A stretch of DNA of 30,903 bases from Pseudomonadota bacterium (GTDB lineage: Bacteria > Pseudomonadota > Alphaproteobacteria > Rhizobiales > Xanthobacteraceae), in assembly GCA_023404705.1 (NCBI GenBank), contig JAEYAU010000033.1, forward strand, positions 1 to 30,903, given 5' to 3'. The position numbers and the translations under genes were made by a program. Under the pieces are notes generated by a model. The model searched no databases, was not told where the DNA came from, and worked only from the letters and a program-made list of their open reading frames with translations. Shown here piece by piece: positions 14,863 through 22,567 of the stretch (positions within the stretch are counted from its first letter, which is position 1; each line of letters starts with the position of its first letter).

Positions 14863-15939
14863 ATGCTCTATCGCGAGGCCGGCCAGTTCAAGACCAGCTA
14901 TGTGAGCGACGAGGCCGTCTTCCCGCTGCGGCAGGACCGCATCGGCCTCGCCGTGATCCTGGCCGTCGCCTTCATCGTGATCCCGCTCACGGGCAACGAC
15001 TTCCTGCTCAACGCGGTGATGATCCCGTTCCTGATCTTCTCGCTCGCGGCGATCGGGCTCAATCTGCTCACCGGTTATACGGGCCTGCTCTCGCTCGGCA
15101 CCGGCGCCTTCATGGGGGTCGGCGCCTATGCGTGCTACAAGCTCACCACGATCTTCCCGGGCGTGAACATCATCATTTGGATCGTCGCCTCGGGCTTCGT
15201 CGCGGCCGCGGTCGGCGTCGTGTTCGGTCTGCCCTCGCTGCGCATCAAGGGCTTCTATCTGGCGGTCGCGACACTCGCGGCGCAGTTCTTCCTCGAGTGG
15301 TGCTTCATCCGCATCCCGTGGCTCTACAATTACAACACCTCGGGCGCGATCGAGGTGCCGCTGCGCACACTGTTCGGCATTCCGATCACGGGCCCGAACG
15401 CGACCGCGCAGACGCGCTATTGGGTGGTGCTTGCGCTCGTCGTGCTGATGACCTGGGCGGCCTCCAACCTTGTGCACGGCCGCATCGGCCGCATGTGGAT
15501 GGCGGTGCGCGACATGGACATCGCGGCGGAGCTGATGGGCATCCGGCTGTTGCCGACCAAGCTGCTCGCCTTCGCCGTGTCCTCGTTCTATTGCGGCGTC
15601 GCCGGAGCGATGCTGGTGTTCCTGTGGTACGGCGGTGCGGAATCCAACACCTTCAACATCAACCAGAGCTTCTTCGTCCTGTTCATGGTGATCATCGGCG
15701 GGCTCGGCAGCCTGCTCGGCTCGTTCCTGGGGGCGGCGCTGATCTACATCCTGCCGATCCTGCTGCGCATCCTGCCGCCGCGGTTCGGCATCCCGGTGCA
15801 TGCCGCGACCGTGGAGCACATCAGCTTCATGATCGTTGGAGCGCTCATCATCTTCTTCCTGATCGTCGAGCCGCACGGACTGGCGCGGCTGTGGCAGATC
15901 GCCAAGCAGAAACTGAGGGTGTGGCCGTTTCCATACTGA
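14863..15939 (+). CDS. livM: LivM-type ABC transporter permease
   Basis: The second membrane subunit, 358 residues. It has the LivM-type core GLNLLTGYTGLLSLGTGAFM (about 65-84), LPSLRIKGFYLAVATLAAQF (about 124-143), GRMWMAVRDMDIAAELMGI (about 210-228) and a C-terminal block GGLGSLLGSFLGAALIYILP. The arginine-rich MAVRDMDIAAEL loop is the usual contact with the ATPases. It begins one base after the livH stop and has the length typical of the subgroup. It would form the channel heterodimer with LivH. Confidence 0.92.
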   Translation: MLYREAGQFKTSYVSDEAVFPLRQDRIGLAVILAVAFIVIPLTGNDFLLNAVMIPFLIFSLAAIGLNLLTGYTGLLSLGTGAFMGVGAYACYKLTTIFPGVNIIIWIVASGFVAAAVGVVFGLPSLRIKGFYLAVATLAAQFFLEWCFIRIPWLYNYNTSGAIEVPLRTLFGIPITGPNATAQTRYWVVLALVVLMTWAASNLVHGRIGRMWMAVRDMDIAAELMGIRLLPTKLLAFAVSSFYCGVAGAMLVFLWYGGAESNTFNINQSFFVLFMVIIGGLGSLLGSFLGAALIYILPILLRILPPRFGIPVHAATVEHISFMIVGALIIFFLIVEPHGLARLWQIAKQKLRVWPFPY

Positions 15940-15961
15940 TGGTGCAGACTTGATCCCAATT

Positions 15962-16021
15962 CCTGGGCTTGCGCCCGGGTGATCCCCGGCATCTCGCCGG
16001 GACGCGCCGGCTCCCGCCGGC
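15962..16021 (+). other. Three tandem RNA hairpins upstream of the binding-protein gene
   Basis: The 108-bp gap between livM and the binding protein holds CCTGGGC/GCCCGGG (15962-15979), CCCGGC/GCCGGG (15985-16001) and GCCGGC/GCCGGC (16006-16021), each with a 4-5 nt loop. They end 12 bp before the GGGAGG ribosome site. There is no T run. An RNA processing or 5'-stability element that raises binding-protein output is the likely role. Confidence 0.55.
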
Positions 16022-16047
16022 CAAAGACCTGAAAGGGAGGAACGCGA

Positions 16048-17373
16048 ATGCGCGTGAAACAACTCGCTGTCGCACTGGCGGCCACAATGGGCATCTCAAG
16101 CCTGGCCACGCTGGCGCAAGCACAGGACAGCATCTATGTGCCGCTGCTGAGCTACCGCACCGGGCCCTTCGCGGGCTCGGGCATTCCGATCGCCAACGGC
16201 ATGAGCGACTATCTCAACCTGCTCAACGAGCGCGATGGCGGCATCGGCGGCGTCAAGATTGCGATCGAGGAATGCGAGACCGGCTATGACACCAAGAAGG
16301 GCGTCGAGTGCTGGGAGAGCGTGAAAGGCAAGAAGCCGGCGGTGGTGAACCCCTACTCGACCGGCATCACGCTCCAGCTGATCCCGAAGGCCGCGGTCGA
16401 CAAGATTCCGATCTTCTCGATGGCTTATGGCCTGTCAGCCTCCGCCGTCGGCAAGGAGTTCCCTTGGGTCTTCAATCCGCCCGCGACCTATTGGGACGGG
16501 CTGTCGATGATCATCAAGTACATCTCCGAGAAGGAAGGCGGCGAAGCCAATCTGAAGGGCAAGAAGATCGGCTTCATCTTCCTGGAGAGCGGCTATGGCC
16601 GCGAACCGATCCCGCTGCTCGAGGCGCTCGCCAAGGACATGGGATTCGAGGTGAAGCTCTATCCGGTGGCCGGCAAGGACATGCAGGACCAGTCGGCGCA
16701 GTGGCTCGCGGTGCGGCGTGACCGTCCGAACTGGATGATCATGTGGGGCTGGGGCGCCATGAACCCGACAGCGATCAAGCGGGCGGCCGAGACCAACTAC
16801 CCGATGGACCACTTCGTCGGCATCTGGTGGTCCGCCGGCGAGGATGATGCGCGCGGCGCCGGCGAGGCCGGCAAAGGCTATCTCGCGCTCAATCTGAATG
16901 CGGTCGGCACCAACTTCCCGGTGATCCAGGACATCATCAAGCACGTGATCGACAAGGGCAAGAGCCAGACCCAGAAGGACAAGGTCGGAGAGGCGCTGTA
17001 CAATCGCGGTGTGCTCAACTCGATGATCATGGCCGAAGCGATCCGCAATGCACAGAAGATCACGGGCAAGAAGGTCGTGAGCGGCGAGGATGTGCGCCGC
17101 GGCTTCGAGACGCTGAAGATCGACAATGCGCGCCTGAAGGAGCTCGGTATGGAAGGCTTCGCGGCGCCGCTACAGATCACCTGCGACGACCACAACGGCC
17201 ATCACTCCGCCTACATGCAGCAGTGGGACGGCAGCAAGTGGGTGAAGGTCTCGGACTGGATCACGCCCATGAAGGAGAAGGTGCGTGCCATGCTCGAGGC
17301 GGACGCCAAGGAGTATGTCACCAAGAACACGGGCTGGCCACAGCGCACGGAAGCTTGCGACAAGGCCTCGTGA
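16048..17373 (+). CDS. Periplasmic substrate-binding protein of a branched-chain-type ABC importer
   Basis: This 441-residue protein has a signal peptide ending ATLAQA before QDSIY (cleavage near residue 25), then VPLLSYRTGPFAGSGIPIAN and ERDGGIGGVKIAIEECETGY, the type I (Peripla_BP_6, LivK-like) binding fold. Further family features are KKIGFIFLESGYGREPIPLL and SQTQKDKVGEALYNRG. It is longer than amino-acid LivK proteins (about 370) and resembles the 400-450 residue group associated with aromatic, fatty or other organic acids; this reading is inferred, not proven. The ribosome site GGGAGG precedes the ATG by about 8 bp. It is flanked by RNA hairpins on both sides, as is usual for a gene needing more product than the membrane subunits. 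Confidence 0.9.
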   Translation: MRVKQLAVALAATMGISSLATLAQAQDSIYVPLLSYRTGPFAGSGIPIANGMSDYLNLLNERDGGIGGVKIAIEECETGYDTKKGVECWESVKGKKPAVVNPYSTGITLQLIPKAAVDKIPIFSMAYGLSASAVGKEFPWVFNPPATYWDGLSMIIKYISEKEGGEANLKGKKIGFIFLESGYGREPIPLLEALAKDMGFEVKLYPVAGKDMQDQSAQWLAVRRDRPNWMIMWGWGAMNPTAIKRAAETNYPMDHFVGIWWSAGEDDARGAGEAGKGYLALNLNAVGTNFPVIQDIIKHVIDKGKSQTQKDKVGEALYNRGVLNSMIMAEAIRNAQKITGKKVVSGEDVRRGFETLKIDNARLKELGMEGFAAPLQITCDDHNGHHSAYMQQWDGSKWVKVSDWITPMKEKVRAMLEADAKEYVTKNTGWPQRTEACDKAS

Positions 17374-17385
17374 TCTGACATCCCG

Positions 17386-17420
17386 GCGGGCTCGCGCATC
17401 GGCGCGGGCCCGCTTTCTAT
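17386..17420 (+). terminator. Terminator-like hairpin after the binding-protein gene
   Basis: A 12-bp stem, GCGGGC-T-CGCGC (17386-17397) / GCGCG-G-GCCCGC (17402-17413), with loop ATCG is followed by TTTCTAT. It lies 12 bp after the binding-protein stop and 20 bp before the next start, so it probably causes partial termination or protects the upstream message, lowering output of LivF and the PaaK-like ligase. Confidence 0.65.
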
Positions 17421-17433
17421 TCGGGAGCGCCGC

Positions 17434-18282
17434 ATGAGCATCGCGGAGATCGTATCCGACCTGAAGGTGACGCCGCCGAAGGACGATATCCTCACGGTCA
17501 ACAATATCGAGGTCATCTACGACCACGTGATCCTGGTGCTGAAGGGGGTGTCGCTGGACGTGCCGCGCCGCGGCATCGTGGCGCTGCTCGGCGCCAACGG
17601 CGCCGGCAAGACGACGACGCTGAAGGCGATCTCGAACCTGCTGCATGCCGAGCGCGGCGAGGTGACCAAGGGCTCGATCGTGTTCGAGGGCGGCGAGGTG
17701 CAGGCGCTCTCGCCGAACGAGCTGGTGCGGCGCGGCTGCATTCAGGTCATGGAAGGCCGCCACTGCTTCGGGCATCTCACGGTCGAGGAGAACCTGCTCA
17801 CCGGTGCCTTCACGCGGCGCGACGGCAGGGCCGCGATCAATCGGGACCTGGAGCTCGTCTATACTTACTTTCCGCGGCTCAAAGAGCGGCGCAGCTCGCT
17901 CGCCGGCTACACCTCGGGCGGCGAGCAGCAGATGTGCGCGATCGGCCGTGCGCTAATGTCCCGCCCGAAGCTGATCCTGCTGGACGAGCCGTCCATGGGC
18001 CTCGCGCCGCAGATCGTCGAGGAGATCTTCGAGATCGTGCAGGACCTGAACGACAAGGAAGGCGTGTCCTTCCTGCTCGCCGAGCAGAACACCTTCATGG
18101 CGCTGCGCTTCGCGCGCTACGGCTATATCCTGGAGAACGGCCGCGTCGTGATGGACGGCGAGGCCAAGGCGCTGCGCGAGAACGAGGACGTCAAGGAGTT
18201 CTACCTCGGTATCGCCGAGGGCAAGCGCAAGTCGTTCCGCGACGTGAAGCACTACAAGCGGCGCAAGCGCTGGCTCGCCTGA
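17434..18282 (+). CDS. livF: LivF-type ABC transporter ATP-binding protein
   Basis: The second ATPase of the importer, 282 residues. Walker A is GANGAGKTT (53-61), the Q-loop region is GCIQVMEGRHCFGHLTVEEN (101-120), the signature is TSGGEQQ (160-166) and Walker B is LILLDEPSMGL (180-190), all in LivF form. It is longer than E. coli LivF (237) by an N-terminal extension of about 15 residues and a basic C-terminal tail (KSFRDVKHYKRRKRWLA), which may touch RNA, membrane or a partner. The ATG follows a GGGAGCG site. It lies 34 bp before the PaaK-like gene and is probably co-transcribed with it. Confidence 0.92.
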   Translation: MSIAEIVSDLKVTPPKDDILTVNNIEVIYDHVILVLKGVSLDVPRRGIVALLGANGAGKTTTLKAISNLLHAERGEVTKGSIVFEGGEVQALSPNELVRRGCIQVMEGRHCFGHLTVEENLLTGAFTRRDGRAAINRDLELVYTYFPRLKERRSSLAGYTSGGEQQMCAIGRALMSRPKLILLDEPSMGLAPQIVEEIFEIVQDLNDKEGVSFLLAEQNTFMALRFARYGYILENGRVVMDGEAKALRENEDVKEFYLGIAEGKRKSFRDVKHYKRRKRWLA

Positions 18283-18316
18283 CGCCGCCCCGCAACCGGA
18301 ATCCGGCCATCAGATC

Positions 18317-19549
18317 ATGAGCAAGCATTTCGACGATCTGGAGACGCGCGACCCGCAGGCGCGCGAACCGCAACTGTTCGCGCGAGTGAGCGAGACCATC
18401 GCGCGGGCGATGACCGCGCCCGGCTGGGCAAAGCAGCTCGCGGGCGTCGACCCGAAATCCGTGAAGGACCGCGCGTCGCTCGCGCGGCTGCCTGTCCTGC
18501 GCAAGTCCGATCTGCTCGGCCTGCAAAAGGAGGCGCCGCCCTTCGGCGGCTTCAACGTCACGCCGGTCAACAAGCTGAAGCGCCTGTTCATGTCGCCGGG
18601 GCCGATCTTCGAGCCCGAAGGACACACGGCAGATCCGGCCGGCGCCGCGCGCGCGCTCTTCGCAGCGGGCTTCCGCGCCGGCGATGTGGTGCACAACTGC
18701 TTCTCGTATCACCTCACGCCCGGCGCCTGGATGCTGCAGGAGGGTGCGCAGGCGCTCGGCTGTGCGGTCGTCCCGGGCGGCATCGGCAATACCGAGCAGC
18801 AACTGGATGCGATCGCGCAGTTCAGGCCCTCCGGCTATGTCGGCACGCCGGACTTCCTCAGGATCCTGCTCGATACGGCCGAGAAGGCCGGCAAGGACGC
18901 TTCGTCATTCGAGCGCGGGCTGGTCTCGGGCGCGGCGCTGCCGGGCTCGCTGCGCCAGGAGCTCGCGACGCGCGGCGTTGCGGTGCTGCAGTGCTATGCG
19001 ACGGCGGAAGGCGGCGTAATCGCCTACGAGAGCGAGGCGCGCGAGGGGTTGATCGTCAACGAGACGCTGATCGTCGAGATCGTGCGCCCCGGCACCGGCG
19101 ATCCGGTGCCCGAGGGTGAGGTGGGCGAGATCGTGGTGACGACGCTCAATCCGGACTATCCGATGATCCGGCTGGCGACCGGCGACCTCTCGGCGGTGCT
19201 CGCTGGCGGCTCGCCCTGCGGGCGCACCAACATGCGGATCAAGGGCTGGATGGGCCGCGCCGACCAGACCACCAAGGTCAAAGGCATGTTCGTGCATCCG
19301 GGCCAGGTCGCCGAGGTCGCGAAGCGCCATCCCGAACTCACGCGCGTGCGGCTGAGCGTGACGCGCGAGAACGAGCAGGATGCGATGACGCTGCATGCCG
19401 AGTGCGCATCGCCGGCCGAGGGCCTTGCGGACGCGGTCGCGGCGACGCTCGCTTCGCTGACCAAGCTGAAGGGCGGCGTGAAGCTGGTCGCGCCCGGCAC
19501 CTTGCCGAACGACGGAAAGGTGATCGCGGACGAGCGGCCGATCGGGTAA
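18317..19549 (+). CDS. PaaK-like (phenylacetate-CoA ligase family) AMP-forming ligase
   Basis: A 410-residue protein with the PaaK order of motifs: GYVGTPDFLRILL (173-185), QCYATAEGGVIAYES (225-239), GEVGEIVVTTLNPDYPMIRLATGDL (268-291, split by function into the A5/A7 regions) and RADQTTKVKGMFVHPGQ (314-330), with Lys402 in the C-terminal GTLPNDGKV. The usual Ser/Thr/Gly-rich phosphate loop (SSGTTG in PaaK) is not present; the matching position has FMSPGPIFEPEG (91-102). The protein may therefore be a variant ligase or have lost ATP use. It closes the transporter unit and ends 6 bp before a convergent nucleotidase gene. An aryl-acid substrate is plausible but unproven. Confidence 0.85.
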   Translation: MSKHFDDLETRDPQAREPQLFARVSETIARAMTAPGWAKQLAGVDPKSVKDRASLARLPVLRKSDLLGLQKEAPPFGGFNVTPVNKLKRLFMSPGPIFEPEGHTADPAGAARALFAAGFRAGDVVHNCFSYHLTPGAWMLQEGAQALGCAVVPGGIGNTEQQLDAIAQFRPSGYVGTPDFLRILLDTAEKAGKDASSFERGLVSGAALPGSLRQELATRGVAVLQCYATAEGGVIAYESEAREGLIVNETLIVEIVRPGTGDPVPEGEVGEIVVTTLNPDYPMIRLATGDLSAVLAGGSPCGRTNMRIKGWMGRADQTTKVKGMFVHPGQVAEVAKRHPELTRVRLSVTRENEQDAMTLHAECASPAEGLADAVAATLASLTKLKGGVKLVAPGTLPNDGKVIADERPIG

Positions 19550-19555
19550 GCGCAG

Positions 19556-21076
19556 CTACCGCAGCACAAGCCGGCCTTCGACGCCGGTGCGGACCGTACC
19601 GAGGCGGCGGATGAAGACCATCACCTCGTTGGCGACGAGCGGCGCGTCATTGTCAGGCGTAATGCGCTTGGCGTCGCGGAAATCCGTGTAGTTGTCGCCG
19701 CCGCGCGCCATGAAGTCGTTGAGCGCCACACGATAGGTGCGGCTTTCGTCGAGCGGCACGCCGCCGACGCGCATGCTGGTGATGCGCTGGCCGGCGGGAC
19801 GTTTGAGATCGGCTTCGAGTGTCAGCCCCGAAACCTGCGGGAAGCGGCCGCCCGCGTCCGGGAGAATGGCGAGGCCGTTCTCCATGCTGCCCTTGAGCCC
19901 GCGCCCGGTGATCTCGACGATGACCATGCGGTTGAAGAAGGGAAGCTCGGCCAGCACGTCGCGGCGCGTGATGGTGGAGCCGGGTGCATAGACCTTGCCG
20001 GCGCGGATGCCGCCACCGTTCATGATCGCGACGTCGGCGCGGCCCGACTCGCGCATCGCGTCGGCGATGAGATTGCCAATCGCGGCCTCCCGGGTGCGCA
20101 CAGTCGCCGAGCGGCTGTCGAGCTCGACCGCGGTGGTTCCGAGCGCGACGTCCATCTCGCGGCTGAATTCCTGCTCGTAGCGCGCGACCACGGCAGCGAC
20201 CTCGGGATCGGGTGTAACGGTGGCGGTGTCGATGACGCGCACCTGGGGCCACCACTTCATCTCGCGCCGGCTGCCGCGCTGCGTCACCGTGATCTCGGCC
20301 TCGATCACCGTGACGTAGTGGGCATCGTAGCTCGACTCCACCACGGCATTGTTCTCGTCGAAGCTGAAATAGAGGTCGTGGTCGTGCCCGGTCAGCAGCA
20401 GATCCACGGCGCGGGTCGCGAGAATCTCCAGGTCCTGCTTGCGGTCCGCATGGGCGACCGCGACCACGAAGTCGGCGCCCTCGCGGCGTAGCGCGTCGGC
20501 CTGCTCCTTGGCGGTCGCGACGGTCGGCAGGAACATGAGATCCTCGGAGCTCGAGGTGCGCGGGGTGTCGTCATAGGCGATACCCGTGAGCCCGATGCGG
20601 ATGCCGTCGAGCGTGACGATGCTGCGGTCCTTGATGCCGGGCAGGGGCTGTCCGTCGGGGCCGCGAAGATTGGCCGCGTAGTAGGGGAACTTGGACTCGG
20701 CGAAACGCTGGAAGAACACGGCCTTGCCGAAATCGAACTCGTGATTCCCGGGCGCGAAGATGTCGGGCGGGATCAGGTTGGTCAGCGCCACGATATGGGC
20801 CGCGCGATCGAAGCCGGACATCAGGGAGGGCGAGAAGGTGTCGCCCGCATGGGCGAAGATGACATGCCCGCCCTTGGCGCGCTCCGCCTTCACGACCGCG
20901 GCGAGCCGCGCGAAGCCGCCGCGCACCTTGCCGTCGCTGCCGCGCTGCTCGTTCATCAGGTAGATGTCGTTCGTGAGCACGAAGCTGACACGGGTCGTCA
21001 GCGTCTGCGCGGCGGCTGTGGCGATGAACAAAAGGCAAAGCAGGGCAGCGGCGGCAAAACGGCGGGCAATATGCAT
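19556..21076 (-). CDS. Exported bifunctional metallophosphatase/5'-nucleotidase family protein
   Basis: A 506-residue protein with a signal peptide (MHIARRFAAAALLCLLFIAT, cleavage after AAA at about 23). The N-terminal metallophosphatase domain shows TNDIY (35-39), HAGDTFSPS (76-84), GNHEFDFG (110-117), AHADRKQD (208-215) and TGHDHD (229-234). The C-terminal nucleotidase domain has GNLIADAM, DVAIMNGGGIR and ARGGDNYTDF. It would hydrolyse nucleotides or sugar nucleotides in the periplasm. The first metal motif, D-x-H in classic enzymes, is D37-I-Y39. The length (about 500) is normal for UshA-like proteins. It diverges from hemH across 94 bp. Confidence 0.88.
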   Translation of the reverse strand: MHIARRFAAAALLCLLFIATAAAQTLTTRVSFVLTNDIYLMNEQRGSDGKVRGGFARLAAVVKAERAKGGHVIFAHAGDTFSPSLMSGFDRAAHIVALTNLIPPDIFAPGNHEFDFGKAVFFQRFAESKFPYYAANLRGPDGQPLPGIKDRSIVTLDGIRIGLTGIAYDDTPRTSSSEDLMFLPTVATAKEQADALRREGADFVVAVAHADRKQDLEILATRAVDLLLTGHDHDLYFSFDENNAVVESSYDAHYVTVIEAEITVTQRGSRREMKWWPQVRVIDTATVTPDPEVAAVVARYEQEFSREMDVALGTTAVELDSRSATVRTREAAIGNLIADAMRESGRADVAIMNGGGIRAGKVYAPGSTITRRDVLAELPFFNRMVIVEITGRGLKGSMENGLAILPDAGGRFPQVSGLTLEADLKRPAGQRITSMRVGGVPLDESRTYRVALNDFMARGGDNYTDFRDAKRITPDNDAPLVANEVMVFIRRLGTVRTGVEGRLVLR

Positions 21077-21170
21077 GAATCACATATCCGTGGGTGCGAC
21101 AGCCGTGCTCTAGCATGGGGGCCCGCGGAGGGGCTATTGCCTCTGCGGCCGCAATGTTAGACGAGTTCTC

Positions 21171-22214
21171 ATGAACGATTTCGCTTCCGCAGGCGCGGTT
21201 TCCATGCCCACGCGCCGGGCTGCTTCGGGCGGCCGGATCGGCGTGCTTCTGGTCAATCTCGGCACGCCGGACGCGACCGACTACTGGTCGATGCGCCGCT
21301 ATCTCAAGGAGTTCCTCTCGGACCGCCGCGTGATCGAGGAGAACCCCCTCAAGTGGTGGGTGATCCTCAATGGCATCATCCTGACGGTGCGGCCGGGCCG
21401 CAAAGGCCGCGACTACGACACGATCTGGAATCGCGAGCAGAATGAAGGGCCGCTGAAGACCATCACGCGTGCGCAAAGCGACAAGCTCGCGGCGGCGCTG
21501 GCGGCCGATGCGCGCATCACGGTCGACTGGGCGATGCGCTACGGAAATCCGTCGATTGCGGCGCGGCTCGGCGCGCTGCAGCAGCAGGGCTGCGACCGCA
21601 TCCTGATCGTGCCGCTCTATCCGCAATATGCGGCGGCGACCAGCGCCACGGTGTGCGACAAAGCCTTCGATTTTCTCAAGACGCTGCGCTACCAGCCGGC
21701 GGTCCGCATCGCACCGCCCTGGTACGACGACCCGGTCTATATCGACGCGGTCGCGTCCAGCATGGAAGCCGAGCTCGCCAAGCTCTCGTTCCAACCCGAG
21801 GTCATCCTCGTGTCCTTCCACGGGATGCCGGAAGCCTATGCGCAGGCGGGCGATCCCTACTACGAACAGTGCGTCGAGAGCGCGCGGCTCCTGCGCGAAC
21901 GGCTGCGGCTCGACGAGAGCCGGCTGATGCTGACGTTCCAGTCGCGCTTCGGCACCGCCGAGTGGCTTAAGCCCTATACGGACAAGACCGTGGAGGCGCT
22001 GGCCAAGCGCGGTGTGAAAAACCTCGCTGTGGTGACGCCCGGCTTCGTCGCGGATTGCCTGGAGACCCTGGAGGAGATCGCGGGCGAGAATGCGGAGATC
22101 TTCCGCCACAATGGCGGGACGAATTTCGCGGCCATTCCCTGCCTCAACGACAGCGACGCGGGCATGCGGGTGATCCGGCATGTCGTGACCCGCGAACTGC
22201 AGGGATGGGTTTGA
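21171..22214 (+). CDS. hemH: Ferrochelatase
   Basis: A 347-residue protein that inserts ferrous iron into protoporphyrin IX, the last step of protoheme synthesis, normally membrane-associated. It shows GVLLVNLGTPDATD (24-37), PLYPQYAAATSAT (148-160), VSFHGMPEAY with the metal-binding His217 (214-223), YYEQC (230-234), FQSRFGTAEWLKPYT (256-270) and TPGFVADCLETLEEI with Glu298 (289-303). It begins MNDFASAGAV with a short variable leader before the core. The ATG follows a short UTR with a weak GAG ribosome site. It has no operon partner on either side here. Confidence 0.97.
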   Translation: MNDFASAGAVSMPTRRAASGGRIGVLLVNLGTPDATDYWSMRRYLKEFLSDRRVIEENPLKWWVILNGIILTVRPGRKGRDYDTIWNREQNEGPLKTITRAQSDKLAAALAADARITVDWAMRYGNPSIAARLGALQQQGCDRILIVPLYPQYAAATSATVCDKAFDFLKTLRYQPAVRIAPPWYDDPVYIDAVASSMEAELAKLSFQPEVILVSFHGMPEAYAQAGDPYYEQCVESARLLRERLRLDESRLMLTFQSRFGTAEWLKPYTDKTVEALAKRGVKNLAVVTPGFVADCLETLEEIAGENAEIFRHNGGTNFAAIPCLNDSDAGMRVIRHVVTRELQGWV

Positions 22215-22220
22215 ACCCGT
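22207..22220 (+). terminator. Small hairpin over the hemH stop
   Basis: A compact stem GGGT/ACCC with loop TTGA, extendable by an A-T and a wobble pair, spans the hemH stop and is followed by TTTAC. It is short and the T run is poor, so termination is only a suggestion. Confidence 0.25.
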
Positions 22221-22567
22221 TTACGACTCGCCGCGACCAATGAGTGCTGGGGGAATGCTCGTCCTCGAGCCGTCCGGACATGACGTGCCGGCGTCGCGCC
22301 GTCCGCCGCGGAACGACGTCGTCACCCATGTCCGGAGCGGCCCCCAGCGCCCTCCCTTCACACCGAAAACGCGGGTCCGCTGAATCGTCAGCCGGCGCTC
22401 GAGGAACCTAATCGAGGTCGCCTCGATCAAAACACGCTTCTGACCCGGGATTTCAGTACGCCGAACCGAACCGGCGCCGCCTGCGTCTAACTCTCGGATC
22501 GCTCCGGGGGTGCTTGTCGCGCGCCGCGGCGACCTCCAGAATGCGCCGTAACGTAAGGGGGGTAGGA
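22215..22567. other. 353-bp intergenic region with a branched palindrome
   Basis: No credible gene is seen between hemH and the SPFH gene. The main structure is a 103-bp palindrome (22246-22348). A further perfect 7-bp stem ATCGAGG (22411-22417) / CCTCGAT (22421-22427) follows. Just before the SPFH start is AAGGGGGGTAGGA, its ribosome site. No clear sigma-70-type promoter was found. Confidence 0.55.
22246..22348. repeat. Branched inverted repeat (three stems)
   Basis: The outer stem is GCTGGGGG (22246-22253) / CCCCCAGC (22341-22348) and the inner stem is TCCGGACATG (22273-22282) / CATGTCCGGA (22327-22336). A side hairpin GCTCG-TCCT-CGAGC (22257-22270) sits on the left strand between them, and inside the inner stem the ends read GACGT/ACGTC. 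The shape is a multi-branched fold. It could be an intergenic repeat unit, or a structured RNA. I know of no named family. Confidence 0.6.

Noticed and set aside
20571..22181. 536-codon minus-strand frame across hemH and the nucleotidase 5' end
   Set aside because: Would span a divergent promoter and the whole of hemH; no domain seen.
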